Shown: positions 11,715-20,518 of the stretch, in pieces
Layout of the letters: the number at the start of each line of letters is the position of its first letter
Numbering within the stretch: position 1 is the stretch's first letter
NCBI GenBank assembly: GCA_031291305.1
Contig: JARLJH010000048.1
Coordinates: 310,001 to 374,000 of the forward strand
Length of the DNA stretch: 64,000 bases
Source: Rhodoferax sp.
GTDB taxonomy: Bacteria > Pseudomonadota > Gammaproteobacteria > Burkholderiales > Burkholderiaceae_C
Reading direction: 5' to 3'
Translations under genes and position numbers: made by a program
The notes under the pieces: model-generated
What the model was told of the DNA's origin: nothing
The model's database searches: none
Seen by the model: only the letters and a program-made list of their open reading frames with translations

Positions 11715-12946
11715 CAGACCGACCTTGCGGGCATGAGTTCGACTGGCGCTGAACCCACAGGCGAGACGGCGATCCAAGCCGACAGGACCGTGAACAGTGC
11801 ATCGGTCAATATCGCCAGCAGGACAATGGGCAACACGCCCAGCAGCACCAGCTCGTTGGCCGCGCTGAACAGACCATCAAACATCAGCGCGCCAAGCCCA
11901 CCAGCTCCGACCAGCGCCGTGACAGCAGTCAGACCAATGGTTTGCACGATGGCGGTGCGCAGACCCGGCAGCCACACCGGCAGGGCCAGAGGCACTTCCA
12001 CCTTAAAAAAAATCTGCCAATTCGACATGCCCATGGCCTTCGCAGCAGTTTTGGCATCCACTGGAACCTGTTCCAGCCCGGCCAGGGCGGATCGCACAAT
12101 GGGCAACAAGTTGTACAAGACCAGGGCGATCACGGCGGGGGCCAACCCGACACCGCTGATACCCGCCTCGCCCAGCCAATGCCAGCGCGTTGCCGCAAGA
12201 GCCAGGGGGGCCATGAGCAGCCCGAACAGGGCAATCGACGGAATAGTCTGGATGATGTTGAGTACCGGAAACACCATTTTGCGAAGGGCCGCTAAGTGGG
12301 CACAGGCCCAAGCCAATGGCAAACCGATCATCACGGACGGCACGATGGCGGTTGCAACAATCTGCAGGTGACGCTGCGTTGCCACCCAAAACACCTCACT
12401 GCGATTGGTGTACTCCTTCATGATGGACAGGTTGTCGCAATGCCCCGTGCCAATGAGGGCCAGACTGGGCAGGGCGACCAGCATGAGCCAGGTTATGCGC
12501 AGCATGTCAGAGCGGGTGAGCGTTTTGACAGTATCCATACTGACCAGCCAGATCAGCGCCGTCAGGCACCAGAACCCGGCGCCCAGAGAGGTGCGCGCAA
12601 GCATGGATTCGGTATGGGCGATGGTGGTTGCGTGGCTGCCTGCAAGCCAAAGCATGGCTGCCATGCTCAGAGACATCACGACCATCAACGCGGCGCTGGC
12701 CAGACGCGTGCCAAATACCTTTGTCAAACCTGCTGCAACACGCTTGTCAGAGTGCCTTGATGGATAAAACGAAAGAAGGATCAAAGGCAGCCACACCAGC
12801 CATCCCCACGTCGGGATCAACGCCGCCCAGTAGACCGGTGCGCCAGACATCAGCCGATTGGGTGCTACACGCACCAGAGGCAGAGCCACAGCCGCCCAGG
12901 CACCCATGGTGGAGCACAGGGACAGAACCGGGTTGACGGGCCGCAT
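11714..12946 (-). CDS. yehY: Osmoprotectant ABC importer, long permease (YehY type)
   Basis: A 410-residue membrane protein, longer than the partner permease. About 170 N-terminal residues carry several extra hydrophobic segments (PTWGWLVWLPLILLSFYPS; AALMVVMSLSMAAMLWLAGS). The C-terminal half is a standard binding-protein-dependent permease domain with the coupling loop AAKAMGMSNWQIFFKVEVPL. The same architecture is found in E. coli YehY. It starts 9 nt after the binding-protein gene stop and is coupled to the ATPase gene by a one-base overlap. Confidence 0.9.
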   Translation of the reverse strand: MRPVNPVLSLCSTMGAWAAVALPLVRVAPNRLMSGAPVYWAALIPTWGWLVWLPLILLSFYPSRHSDKRVAAGLTKVFGTRLASAALMVVMSLSMAAMLWLAGSHATTIAHTESMLARTSLGAGFWCLTALIWLVSMDTVKTLTRSDMLRITWLMLVALPSLALIGTGHCDNLSIMKEYTNRSEVFWVATQRHLQIVATAIVPSVMIGLPLAWACAHLAALRKMVFPVLNIIQTIPSIALFGLLMAPLALAATRWHWLGEAGISGVGLAPAVIALVLYNLLPIVRSALAGLEQVPVDAKTAAKAMGMSNWQIFFKVEVPLALPVWLPGLRTAIVQTIGLTAVTALVGAGGLGALMFDGLFSAANELVLLGVLPIVLLAILTDALFTVLSAWIAVSPVGSAPVELMPARSV

Positions 12947-12955
12947 GCTGCGGGA

Positions 12956-13888
12956 CTACTTGATGAACCCCTTGCTGCGCAAATAGTCGCCTGCCACCTT
13001 GTGCGCATTGATACCTTCAAGCTGGATGCGGGCATTGAGCTGTTGCAGGGTGACCTCGTCCAGTGACTTGAAGATGGGAGCCAGCACGGCAGCAACCTGA
13101 GGGTAGTGTTTGAGGGCTTCCTCCCGAATGACCGGGGCGGGTGCGTAAACTGGCTGTGCCCCCTTCGTGTCCTGCATGATGACCAAGCCCAGCGCGGCAA
13201 CCGGGCCGTCCGTGCCATAGGCCATGGCGGCGTTCACGCCAGAGGTGTTTTCTGCTGCTGCCCGAATGGTGGCCGCGGTGTCGCCGCCTGCCAGCACCAG
13301 TGTCTGGTCCGGGCGCAGCTTCAGGCCGTAGGCCGCCGTAAAGGCGGGCATGGCATCGGGGCGTTCCATAAATTCAGCCGATGCCGCCAGCTTCAGATGG
13401 CCACTGCCCGCAGCGTATTTAGCCAGGTCATCCAGCGTGCGCAAATGGTTGGCCGTGGCCACATCCTTGCGCACGGCAATCGCCCAGGTGTTGTTGGCGT
13501 TAGCGGGCTCCAGCCAAACCAGCTTGTTGCGCTCGTAATCCATCTTTTTGACCAGCTCGTAGCCAGCGCGCAGGTCCTTCCAAGCTTTGTTGCTCTCGTC
13601 GCCCAGCATGAAAGCGCCGTTGCCGGTGTACTCTGGGTAGATGTCGATCTCGCCCGTCATCAAAGCCGTGCGGACCACCTTGGTGTTGCCCAGTGCTACG
13701 CGGTTGATGACCTTGATGCCATTGGCTTCCAGGGCCAGCACCAGAATGTTGCCGAGCAAATTGCCTTCCGTATCGATCTTGGAACCGACACGCAAAGGCG
13801 CAGGCGTTTGCGCCTGCGTCTGAAAAGAGGTACCCAGCAGCGCAGCCAAGCAGGCCCCGAGCAAAAACGAACGTCGCCAATTCAACAT
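12956..13888 (-). CDS. osmF: Osmoprotectant-type periplasmic binding protein (OsmF/YehZ/ProX-like)
   Basis: Captures a quaternary-amine-type solute in the periplasm and hands it to the YehY/YehW permeases. The product has 310 residues, with a signal peptide in residues 1-28 (MLNWRRSF, hydrophobic core, cleavage near TQAQ-TPAP) and an OpuAC-type fold: RVGSKIDTEGNLLGNIL, then EIDIYPEYTGNGAFML. The ATG at 13888 is preferred over an in-frame TTG at 13903, because GAAAGG lies just upstream of the ATG and inside the longer version. First gene of the importer operon. Ligand inferred from family only. Confidence 0.9.
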   Translation of the reverse strand: MLNWRRSFLLGACLAALLGTSFQTQAQTPAPLRVGSKIDTEGNLLGNILVLALEANGIKVINRVALGNTKVVRTALMTGEIDIYPEYTGNGAFMLGDESNKAWKDLRAGYELVKKMDYERNKLVWLEPANANNTWAIAVRKDVATANHLRTLDDLAKYAAGSGHLKLAASAEFMERPDAMPAFTAAYGLKLRPDQTLVLAGGDTAATIRAAAENTSGVNAAMAYGTDGPVAALGLVIMQDTKGAQPVYAPAPVIREEALKHYPQVAAVLAPIFKSLDEVTLQQLNARIQLEGINAHKVAGDYLRSKGFIK

Positions 13889-14041
13889 GGTCGTACCTTT
13901 CAAAAAAAGTCATCCAGAAGAACAAGCGCCTAGCGAGCGCCGTATGGACAAGCCGCAGGATAAGCGAAACGGATAGCCCTGACAATCAACGCAGGAGCTG
14001 GGCTTGTGGTCGAATCCAGACCTTTCTGAAAGGAGCGATCC

Positions 14042-14323
14042 ATGAAGGCTATCTGGAATGGCGCCGTGATTGCGCAAAGTGACGACACCGTGATGGTTGA
14101 AGGTAATCACTACTTTCCTGCCAGCTCACTCAACCGGGAGTTTGTGCATTTCAGCAACCACAAAACGTCTTGCGCCTGGAAAGGCCAAGCCAGCTATTAC
14201 TCGCTGATGGTCAATGGTGAAATGAATCCCGATGCCGTCTGGTATTACGCAGACCCCAAGCCGGAGGCGGCTCAGGTGCGAGACAGGGTGGCGTTCTGGA
14301 AGGGCGTCGAGGTCACCGATTGA
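14042..14323 (+). CDS. DUF427 family protein
   Basis: A 93-residue protein matching the DUF427 family: MKAIWNGAVIAQSDDTVMVE, then NHYFPASSLNREFV, the conserved SCAWKGQASYYSL and AVWYYADPKPEA. Function unknown; the fold is a small beta structure. A clear ribosome site (GAAAGGAG) precedes the ATG. It is divergent from the osmoprotectant operon and not obviously linked to it. Confidence 0.92.
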   Translation: MKAIWNGAVIAQSDDTVMVEGNHYFPASSLNREFVHFSNHKTSCAWKGQASYYSLMVNGEMNPDAVWYYADPKPEAAQVRDRVAFWKGVEVTD

Positions 14324-14385
14324 AGCATTGAACAGGTCTGCCTGTGCCGCACTTCAACACAGGCGGATTCAAGTCTGAAGTGCAA

Positions 14386-14418
14386 CTGATTGACTGATAC
14401 CCTCCATCAGTCAATCAG
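14386..14418. repeat. Perfect 13-bp inverted repeat
   Basis: CTGATTGACTGAT (14386-14398) and ATCAGTCAATCAG (14406-14418) are exact inverted copies separated by 7 nt. It lies between the convergent DUF427 gene and the efflux outer-membrane gene. No T-run follows on either strand, so it is not a typical intrinsic terminator; a protein-binding site or an mRNA-stabilising hairpin is possible. Confidence 0.85.
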
Positions 14419-14474
14419 AAGTGATAGCACCTACCTCAATCTTCAAGCCGTCCAGCAGTCAAAATGGCTGGTGA

Positions 14475-15926
14475 TCAGGGCGCTGCTGGTGGCGCGCTGG
14501 CCGTGTCGGACAAACCGCCACCGAGTCCCTTGAACAAGGCGATCCGGTTCTGCAGAAACGCTAGGCGCGTCTGCACCAGTGCCTGCTGCGCAGCAAACAG
14601 CGTGCGCTGGGCATCCAGCCAGTCCAGTTGACTGGCTGCGCCATTGTCAAAGCGTAATTTTGTCAGCCGCGTGCGTTCGCGCTCTGCTGCCAGCAAAGCT
14701 TGGCTGGCCTGGAGCTGTTGGCTCAGCGTGGCCTCACCCGCGAGCGCGTCAGCGACCTCACGAAAAGCGCTTTGGATGGCCTTTTCGTATTGCGCTACGG
14801 CGATATCCCTGGCGGCCTGGGCGGCTTCCAGGTTCGACTGATTGCGTCCGGCATCAAAAATCGGCAGCAGCAATTGGGGTGCAGCAGTCCAGCCCCAGCT
14901 ACCGCTCTTGAACAGACCGGAGAGTTCGCTGCTGCCGGATCCGAACGCTGCGGTCAGCGTGATGTTCGGGAAAAACGCCGCCCGTGCTGCGCCGATGTTG
15001 GCGTTGCTGGCAATCAACTGCTGCTCGGCCTGCCGGATGTCGGGTCGGCGCGTCAGCAGGTCTGACGGTAGACCTGCGGGCACGTCTGCAAATTGCGTTG
15101 CACTGAGTTGTGTGCTGGCAAGTTGCCCCCGTGCGTTCGCTGGCAAAGCCTGTCCGAGCAACAGCACCAGCGCGTTTTCGTCCTGCGCACGTTGTCGCTG
15201 CTGCTGTGCCAGGGTGCCCCGGGCGCTTTCCAGCAGGCTTTGGGCCAAACGCTGATCAAGCTCGGAAGCGGCACCATATTGCAGTTTCAGGTCCATCAAC
15301 TTAAGCGACTCTTCGCGCGTGCCCACCGTTTCGCGCGAAACGTTCAGTAGTTCTTCGTCGGCCAGCAGGTTTAGCCAGCCCTGTGCCACGCTGGCAATCA
15401 GGCTGATGCGCGCTGTCTGGCTGCCTTCTTCGGTGGCCAGGTATTGAGCCAGCGCTTGTTCCTTGAGGCTGGCCACGCGACCAAAAAAGTCAAACTCGTA
15501 TGACGTGACGGCCAGACCTGCTGAATAGCTGTTGGAAAAACCACCGTTGCCGTCGGCCGCGCGTGAGCCCGTCAAAGCCGCGTTTACCACCGGAAACTGG
15601 GCTGCTCGGCGCAGGCCCAACTGGGCGCGGGCTTGCTCGATATTGAGCACGGACACCCGCAAGTCGCGGTTATTGGCCAGTGCCGTGCTGATCAGCTCCT
15701 GCAGTGTGGCATCTGCATAAAAATCCTTCCAGCCCATATTCTGTATGGGCTGTGTGCTCGCCTTTTCAGAGTTCGCAGCGGTGATGGCACTTGGCCATTG
15801 TGCGGCAACAGGCGCAGCGGGACGTTCATAGGTGGGGATCAGCGAGCATCCTGCTGCTAATAATGTAGCGGTTAGCCCAGGTAAATAAAGGGCTAGAGGC
15901 CTAAAGAGCTTATAAGAATTATTCAT
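14475..15926 (-). CDS. RND efflux outer-membrane lipoprotein (OprM/NodT family)
   Basis: Outer-membrane channel of a tripartite drug efflux pump. The product is 483 residues: a lipoprotein signal peptide with lipobox LLAAGC (cysteine at about residue 27), then two repeated outer-membrane-efflux domains with long helices. The ATG at 15926 is chosen because it overlaps the end of the inner-membrane pump gene by 8 nt (ATGAATAA); the longer version would begin 65 nt inside the pump gene. Odd feature: the signal peptide from LFRPLALYLPG to the lipobox is encoded by a copy of the dispersed repeat read on the opposite strand, with CTA and TTA leucine codons that are rare in the neighbouring genes. 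Confidence 0.94.
   Translation of the reverse strand: MNNSYKLFRPLALYLPGLTATLLAAGCSLIPTYERPAAPVAAQWPSAITAANSEKASTQPIQNMGWKDFYADATLQELISTALANNRDLRVSVLNIEQARAQLGLRRAAQFPVVNAALTGSRAADGNGGFSNSYSAGLAVTSYEFDFFGRVASLKEQALAQYLATEEGSQTARISLIASVAQGWLNLLADEELLNVSRETVGTREESLKLMDLKLQYGAASELDQRLAQSLLESARGTLAQQQRQRAQDENALVLLLGQALPANARGQLASTQLSATQFADVPAGLPSDLLTRRPDIRQAEQQLIASNANIGAARAAFFPNITLTAAFGSGSSELSGLFKSGSWGWTAAPQLLLPIFDAGRNQSNLEAAQAARDIAVAQYEKAIQSAFREVADALAGEATLSQQLQASQALLAAERERTRLTKLRFDNGAASQLDWLDAQRTLFAAQQALVQTRLAFLQNRIALFKGLGGGLSDTASAPPAAP
15851..15905 (+). repeat. Dispersed hairpin repeat, copy 2 (inside efflux outer-membrane gene)
   Basis: TGCTGCTAATAATGTAGCG, then TAGCCC (15873-15878), a short AT-rich loop, and GGGCTA (15890-15895) continuing as GAGGCCTAAA. 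The stem TAGCCC/GGGCTA is perfect. The copy lies wholly within the first 80 nt of the minus-strand lipoprotein gene and encodes its signal peptide in the antisense direction. Confidence 0.8.
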
Positions 15927-18900
15927 CTGTATGCACTCCCATGTGCGCTGCCTGCTCGGCGTGTATTTGCTGTTGGCGCTCACTGTCCTTGAACAGGCTG
16001 CGCACTACCACGAAAAAGATCGGAACGAACACCACCGCCAGTGACGTACCGGTCAAGATACCGCCAATCACACCGGTACCAATGGCGCGTTGGCTGGCCG
16101 AACCCGCACCGCTGGAAATCGCCAGTGGCAGCACGCCCAGCGTGAACGCCATCGACGTCATCACAATTGGCCTAAAGCGCAGGTGGGCCGCCGCAAGTGC
16201 GGCTTCCACCACGTTCTTGCCCTGTGCTTGCAGATCCTTGGCAAACTCGATGATCAGAATGGCGTTCTTCGCGGACAGGCCGATGATCGTGATCAGGCCC
16301 ACTTGAAAGTACACGTCATTGGCATAACCGCGCAGCAGCGTCGCCAGAATCACCCCTAGCACGCCCAGTGGCACCACAAGGATGACAGACATGGGGATGC
16401 TCCAGCTTTCGTAGAGCGCGGCCAGACACAAGAACACCGACAGAATGGCAAAGCCATACAGGATCATGGCTTGCGAGCCAGCCAGTTTCTCCTCGCGCGA
16501 GGTGCCGCTCCACTCGTAGCCAAAGCCGGGTGGCAGTTTGGCGGCAAGCTGTTCCATCTCAGTCAGCGCGGCACCGGTGCTGTAACCCGGGGCGGCGCTA
16601 CCGCTGATGCGCATGGCCGGGTAGCCGTTGTAGCGTACGGTTTGCATGGCACCGGTGATCCAGCGTGTGGTGGCAAACGCCGACAGCGGCACCATCTGGC
16701 CTTGGTTGTTGGTGACATTGAGTTTGAGTAAATCCTCAGGTTGCATGCGCGCCGGCGCATCGGCTTGAACCACAACGCGCTGCAAGCGGCCACTGTTTGG
16801 GAAGTCATTGACGTAGCTGGAACCCAACGCGGTGGAAATGACGCTATTGATGTCGTCAAACCCTACCCCAAGTGCGTTGGCCTTGTCACGGTCAATGTCC
16901 ACCTGCAGTTGCGGTGCGTCTTCCAGCCCATCGGGACGTACCTGGGTGATGACTTTGCTTTGCGCGGCCATGCCCAACAACTGGTTGCGTGCTGCCAATA
17001 GCGCTTCATGGCCCAATCCGCCTCGGTCTTGCAGTCGGAAGCTGAAGCCTGACGATGTTCCCAGCTCGGGAATGGGCGGTGGACTTAGTGGGAAGATGAA
17101 AGCATCGCGAATGCCCGACAGCGCACCGAACGAGCGTCCGGCCAGGGCCTGTGCCGAGCTGCCGGGGCCCTTCCGTTCGGCCCAGTCTTTCAGGGTCACA
17201 AAAGCCAGCGCAGCATTTTGCCCCTGTCCCGAAAAGCTGAAGCCCAGCACGCTGACCATGTCCTTGACCTCGGGCTGCTTCATGACGAAACCTTCCACCT
17301 GCTGCATCACGTCCAGCGTGCGGTCCCGCGTGGCACCTGGGGGCAATTGCACGTTGATCAGCATATTGCCCTGGTCTTCATTGGGAAGAAAGGATGTAGG
17401 AAGGCGCTGGTACATCAGCGCAGCAACTGCCACGATGGCCAAGTAGATCACCAGATATCGCGCGGCACGTGGCAGCAGTTTGGCCACGCCCCCTTCATAG
17501 CCTTTGGCCGTACGCGCAAACCCCCGGTTAAACCAGCCAAAAAATCCGGTCTTGGCGTGGTGGTGACCTGCTTCCACAGGCTTAAGCAGGGTGGCACAAA
17601 GCGAAGGCGTCAGTGACAGCGCCAAAAAGGCCGAGAACGCAATCGATGTGCCCATCACCGCCGAGAACTGACGGTAAATATTGCCAATGGAGCCGCTGAA
17701 GAAAGCCAGTGGCACAAACACCGACACCAGCACCACGGTCACGCCCACAATGGCGCCCTGGATCTGACCCATGGCCTTGCGCGTGGCCAGCAGGGGTGAC
17801 AGACCTTCTTCGCTCATGATGCGTTCGACATTTTCCACAACCACAATGGCATCATCGACCACGATGCCAATCACCAGCACCATGGCAAACATGGTCAGCA
17901 CATTGATCGAAAAGCCCATCGCCAACAAGGCGGAAAAGGTTCCCAGCAGCGCCACCGGCACCACCAGGGTTGGAATCAGCGTGTAACGCCAGTCCTGCAG
18001 GAACAGGAACATCACCAGAAACACCAGCACGATGGCTTCCACAAGCGTCTCGGCCACCTGCCGCAGCGATGTCTCGATAAAGCGCGAGCTGTCGTAAGGA
18101 ATCTCCCATTTCATACCCTTGGGGAAAAACTTTTCCATCTGCTGCATCTTGGCGCGCACCGCTTTGGCGGTGGCCAACGCATTACCGCTGGGTGACAGTT
18201 GCACACCAATGCCTGTGGCGGGCTTGCCGTTCAGGCGGGCCGAGGTGGCATAGGTCTGAGCACCCAGTTCAATGCGTGCAACGTCTTTCAACCTCACGCT
18301 CGAACCATCCGCATTGGCACGTAACACCACGTTGCCAAACTGTGCTACATCGGTCAACTGACCGTTGACGACCACCGTGGCCGAGATGCCTTGTCCGGCC
18401 ACATTGGGCAGACTGCCGATTTCACCCGCAGACACCTGCGCGTTTTGAGCCCGTATCGCCGCAGTGACTTCTGCAGCCGACAGTTTGAAGCCTACCAGCT
18501 TGGCCGGGTCAATCCACACGCGCATGGCGCGCTCGGTGCCAAACAATTGCGCCTGACCAACGCCGGGTATGCGTTGGATTTCTGGCACGATGGAGCGAGA
18601 GGCATAGTCGCCCAAGGCGATGGGGTCCAAAGCCGGATCGTCCGACGACAGAATGGTAAACAACAGAAAGTTGCTGCGCGACTTGTCCACCCGCACACCC
18701 TGCTGAGTAACGGCAGATGGCAGGCGTGGCGTGGCGCGCGAGAGCCGGTTCTGTACGTCCACCTGTGCCAGATCAGGATTGGTGGCAGGCTCGAAACTCA
18801 GCGTGATGGTGCCGGTGCCGTTGGCTTGCGCCGTGGACTCCATGTAGATCAACCCCGGTGAGCCATTCATTTCCTGCTCGACGATCGATAGAACGCTGTC

Positions 18901-19074
18901 TTCGAGCGTCTGTGCTGAAGCGCCGGGGTAGGTGGCCGAGATGACGATGGATGGAGGCGCCACCGGCGGATACTGGGCGATGGGCAACTGGGTGATAGAC
19001 ACCACGCCCATTACCATGATGAACAGTGCGATGACCCACGCAAAGATGGGCCGGTCAATGAAAAACTTGGACAT
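15919..19074 (-). CDS. RND multidrug efflux transporter, inner-membrane pump (AcrB/MexB family)
   Basis: Proton-driven pump that exports hydrophobic drugs, detergents and solvents through the partner channel. The product has 1051 residues, the standard length of the HAE-1 group. It has an N-terminal transmembrane helix (FFIDRPIFAWVIALFIMVMG), two large periplasmic loops and twelve membrane segments in all. The proton-relay pair DD is in VIGIVVDDAIVVVENVERIM of helix 4, and the mirrored segment near residue 940 reads LSAKNAILIIEFAKDL. It lies between the adaptor gene (12 nt upstream) and the outer-membrane gene (8-nt overlap). Substrate range cannot be read from sequence. Confidence 0.96.
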   Translation of the reverse strand: MSKFFIDRPIFAWVIALFIMVMGVVSITQLPIAQYPPVAPPSIVISATYPGASAQTLEDSVLSIVEQEMNGSPGLIYMESTAQANGTGTITLSFEPATNPDLAQVDVQNRLSRATPRLPSAVTQQGVRVDKSRSNFLLFTILSSDDPALDPIALGDYASRSIVPEIQRIPGVGQAQLFGTERAMRVWIDPAKLVGFKLSAAEVTAAIRAQNAQVSAGEIGSLPNVAGQGISATVVVNGQLTDVAQFGNVVLRANADGSSVRLKDVARIELGAQTYATSARLNGKPATGIGVQLSPSGNALATAKAVRAKMQQMEKFFPKGMKWEIPYDSSRFIETSLRQVAETLVEAIVLVFLVMFLFLQDWRYTLIPTLVVPVALLGTFSALLAMGFSINVLTMFAMVLVIGIVVDDAIVVVENVERIMSEEGLSPLLATRKAMGQIQGAIVGVTVVLVSVFVPLAFFSGSIGNIYRQFSAVMGTSIAFSAFLALSLTPSLCATLLKPVEAGHHHAKTGFFGWFNRGFARTAKGYEGGVAKLLPRAARYLVIYLAIVAVAALMYQRLPTSFLPNEDQGNMLINVQLPPGATRDRTLDVMQQVEGFVMKQPEVKDMVSVLGFSFSGQGQNAALAFVTLKDWAERKGPGSSAQALAGRSFGALSGIRDAFIFPLSPPPIPELGTSSGFSFRLQDRGGLGHEALLAARNQLLGMAAQSKVITQVRPDGLEDAPQLQVDIDRDKANALGVGFDDINSVISTALGSSYVNDFPNSGRLQRVVVQADAPARMQPEDLLKLNVTNNQGQMVPLSAFATTRWITGAMQTVRYNGYPAMRISGSAAPGYSTGAALTEMEQLAAKLPPGFGYEWSGTSREEKLAGSQAMILYGFAILSVFLCLAALYESWSIPMSVILVVPLGVLGVILATLLRGYANDVYFQVGLITIIGLSAKNAILIIEFAKDLQAQGKNVVEAALAAAHLRFRPIVMTSMAFTLGVLPLAISSGAGSASQRAIGTGVIGGILTGTSLAVVFVPIFFVVVRSLFKDSERQQQIHAEQAAHMGVHTDE

Positions 19075-19086
19075 GGTGTGCTGTCC

Positions 19087-20388
19087 TTACTTTGCGGCGC
19101 TGGCTGCACCAGAGGCAGCAGATGCCGGGGCCGACGCAGGTGCTGCGCCTGCTGCGCCGCCAGCCGCAGCGTCAGGCTTGGCCGCATTAGCTTGCCACGG
19201 CACCGGCTTGACCGGGCCACCGCGCAGTTTCTGGAAGCCGTCCACCATCACTTGTTCACCGGCTTTCAAACCACTCAGAATGACCCACTGACCGTTTTGC
19301 TGGCCGCCGATTGTTACCGGGCGTGGTGTGGCTTTGCCGTCTGAGCCTACAACCATGACGGTGTCACCTTGAGGCGACCGGGTAACGGCTTGTTGCGGCA
19401 GGGTGATGGCGTTGCTGGCCTGGGCTTGTTCCAACCGTACCCGCACATACAGGCCCGGCAGTAGCGTGCCTTGCGGGTTGGGAACTTCGGCGCGCAGGGT
19501 GATCTGTCCGCTGGTGGTGTCCACTGTCAGGTCCGAGAACAGGAGCTTGCCTGGCTTGGCATATTCGCTGCCGTCTTCGAGCACCACCCGCACGCTGGCG
19601 GCCTGTTTGCCTGCGCGTTTGAGCTGACCGGATTCCATGGCCTGACGAAGCTTCATGACGTCTGCGGCAGATTGGGTGAAATTGACATAAACCGGGTCGA
19701 TTTGTTGAATCACCGCCAGTTGTGTGGCGTCACCCTGGCCCACCAGTGCGCCTTCAGTCACCAGAGCGCGACCGATCCGGCCGGAAATTGGTGCGGTGAT
19801 GTGCGCATAGCCCACATTGATGCGCGCGGTTTGCACTGCAGCACGGGCCACAGCCACGTCGGCCTCGGCCTGCTTTTGCGCTGCTTGTGCGTTGACGAAA
19901 TCCTGCTGGCTGATTGCTTTGGCTTCTATCAAGGGCTTGTATCGCTCGGCCTGGGCACTGGCTTGTATCAGGTTGGCTTCGGCCTTGGCGACACTGGCGG
20001 TTGCACTGGCCAGAGTTGCTTCATAAGGACTGGCATCAATCGAGAACAGAGCCTGACCGGCGCGTACGTCGCTGCCTTCGGTAAACAGGCGTTTTTGCAG
20101 AATACCGGCCACGCGTGCCCGTACTTGCGCAACGCGGGAAGCTTCCAGTCGACCAGGTAGTTCTGTGATCAGGCCAACGTCACCCGGCGCTACTGTGACC
20201 ACGCCCACCTCTGCTGGTGGCATGGCACCACCTGGAGCTGCCGCCCCGGTGCCCGGGGCGCTTTGGCCGCAGGCCACCAGCGTCAGTGTCAGACCCACGG
20301 CCAACGCAAGTGGTGTCAATGAGCGACGGCGGTGGGGTGGGGTGGTCATCAGGGGCAAACAGGCGGACCCAAGATAGGTAGAAGGCAT
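19087..20388 (-). CDS. RND efflux periplasmic adaptor lipoprotein (AcrA/MexA family)
   Basis: Membrane-fusion protein that bridges the RND pump to the outer-membrane channel. The product has up to 433 residues with a lipoprotein signal (lipobox LTLVACG), a lipoyl-like domain split around a helical hairpin (VRARVAGILQKRLFTEGSDV), a beta-barrel domain and an Ala/Pro-rich tail. Two starts are possible: the ATG at 20388, which has a GAAAG ribosome site, and an internal ATG at 20349, which would give a more typical 27-residue signal (MTTPPHRRRS). First gene of the efflux operon, divergent from a TetR-family repressor. Confidence 0.94.
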   Translation of the reverse strand: MPSTYLGSACLPLMTTPPHRRRSLTPLALAVGLTLTLVACGQSAPGTGAAAPGGAMPPAEVGVVTVAPGDVGLITELPGRLEASRVAQVRARVAGILQKRLFTEGSDVRAGQALFSIDASPYEATLASATASVAKAEANLIQASAQAERYKPLIEAKAISQQDFVNAQAAQKQAEADVAVARAAVQTARINVGYAHITAPISGRIGRALVTEGALVGQGDATQLAVIQQIDPVYVNFTQSAADVMKLRQAMESGQLKRAGKQAASVRVVLEDGSEYAKPGKLLFSDLTVDTTSGQITLRAEVPNPQGTLLPGLYVRVRLEQAQASNAITLPQQAVTRSPQGDTVMVVGSDGKATPRPVTIGGQQNGQWVILSGLKAGEQVMVDGFQKLRGGPVKPVPWQANAAKPDAAAGGAAGAAPASAPASAASGAASAAK

Positions 20389-20460
20389 GATGGCGCTTTC
20401 ATAAAAACGAAACCTGACTTCAAGCGCGGGTGCGACAAGTATCAGGTTACAAATTAAAAA

Positions 20461-20488
20461 TTGATTTTTTCAGAAGTATACATACAAT
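20461..20488 (+). promoter_or_regulatory. Probable promoter of the TetR-family regulator gene
   Basis: TTGATT (20461-20466), a 16-nt spacer and TACAAT (20483-20488) lie 30 nt upstream of the regulator start. The -10 element falls inside the operator palindrome, consistent with autorepression. Confidence 0.5.
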
Positions 20489-20500
20489 CACGAATGTATA
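20477..20500. promoter_or_regulatory. AcrR-like operator between efflux operon and its regulator
   Basis: TATACAT (20477-20483) and ATGTATA (20494-20500) are exact inverted copies around a 10-nt centre. The core TACATACAATCACGAATGTA closely resembles the E. coli AcrR operator pattern TACATACATTTGTGAATGTA. Its place in the divergent control region fits repression of both the pump operon and the regulator. Confidence 0.8.
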
Positions 20501-20518
20501 TTGATAACCCTTAAAAAC

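Noticed and set aside
14422-14450. ATAGCACCTACCTCAATC near the end of the efflux operon as a further repeat copy
   Set aside because: No right arm or GGGCTAGAGG block follows.
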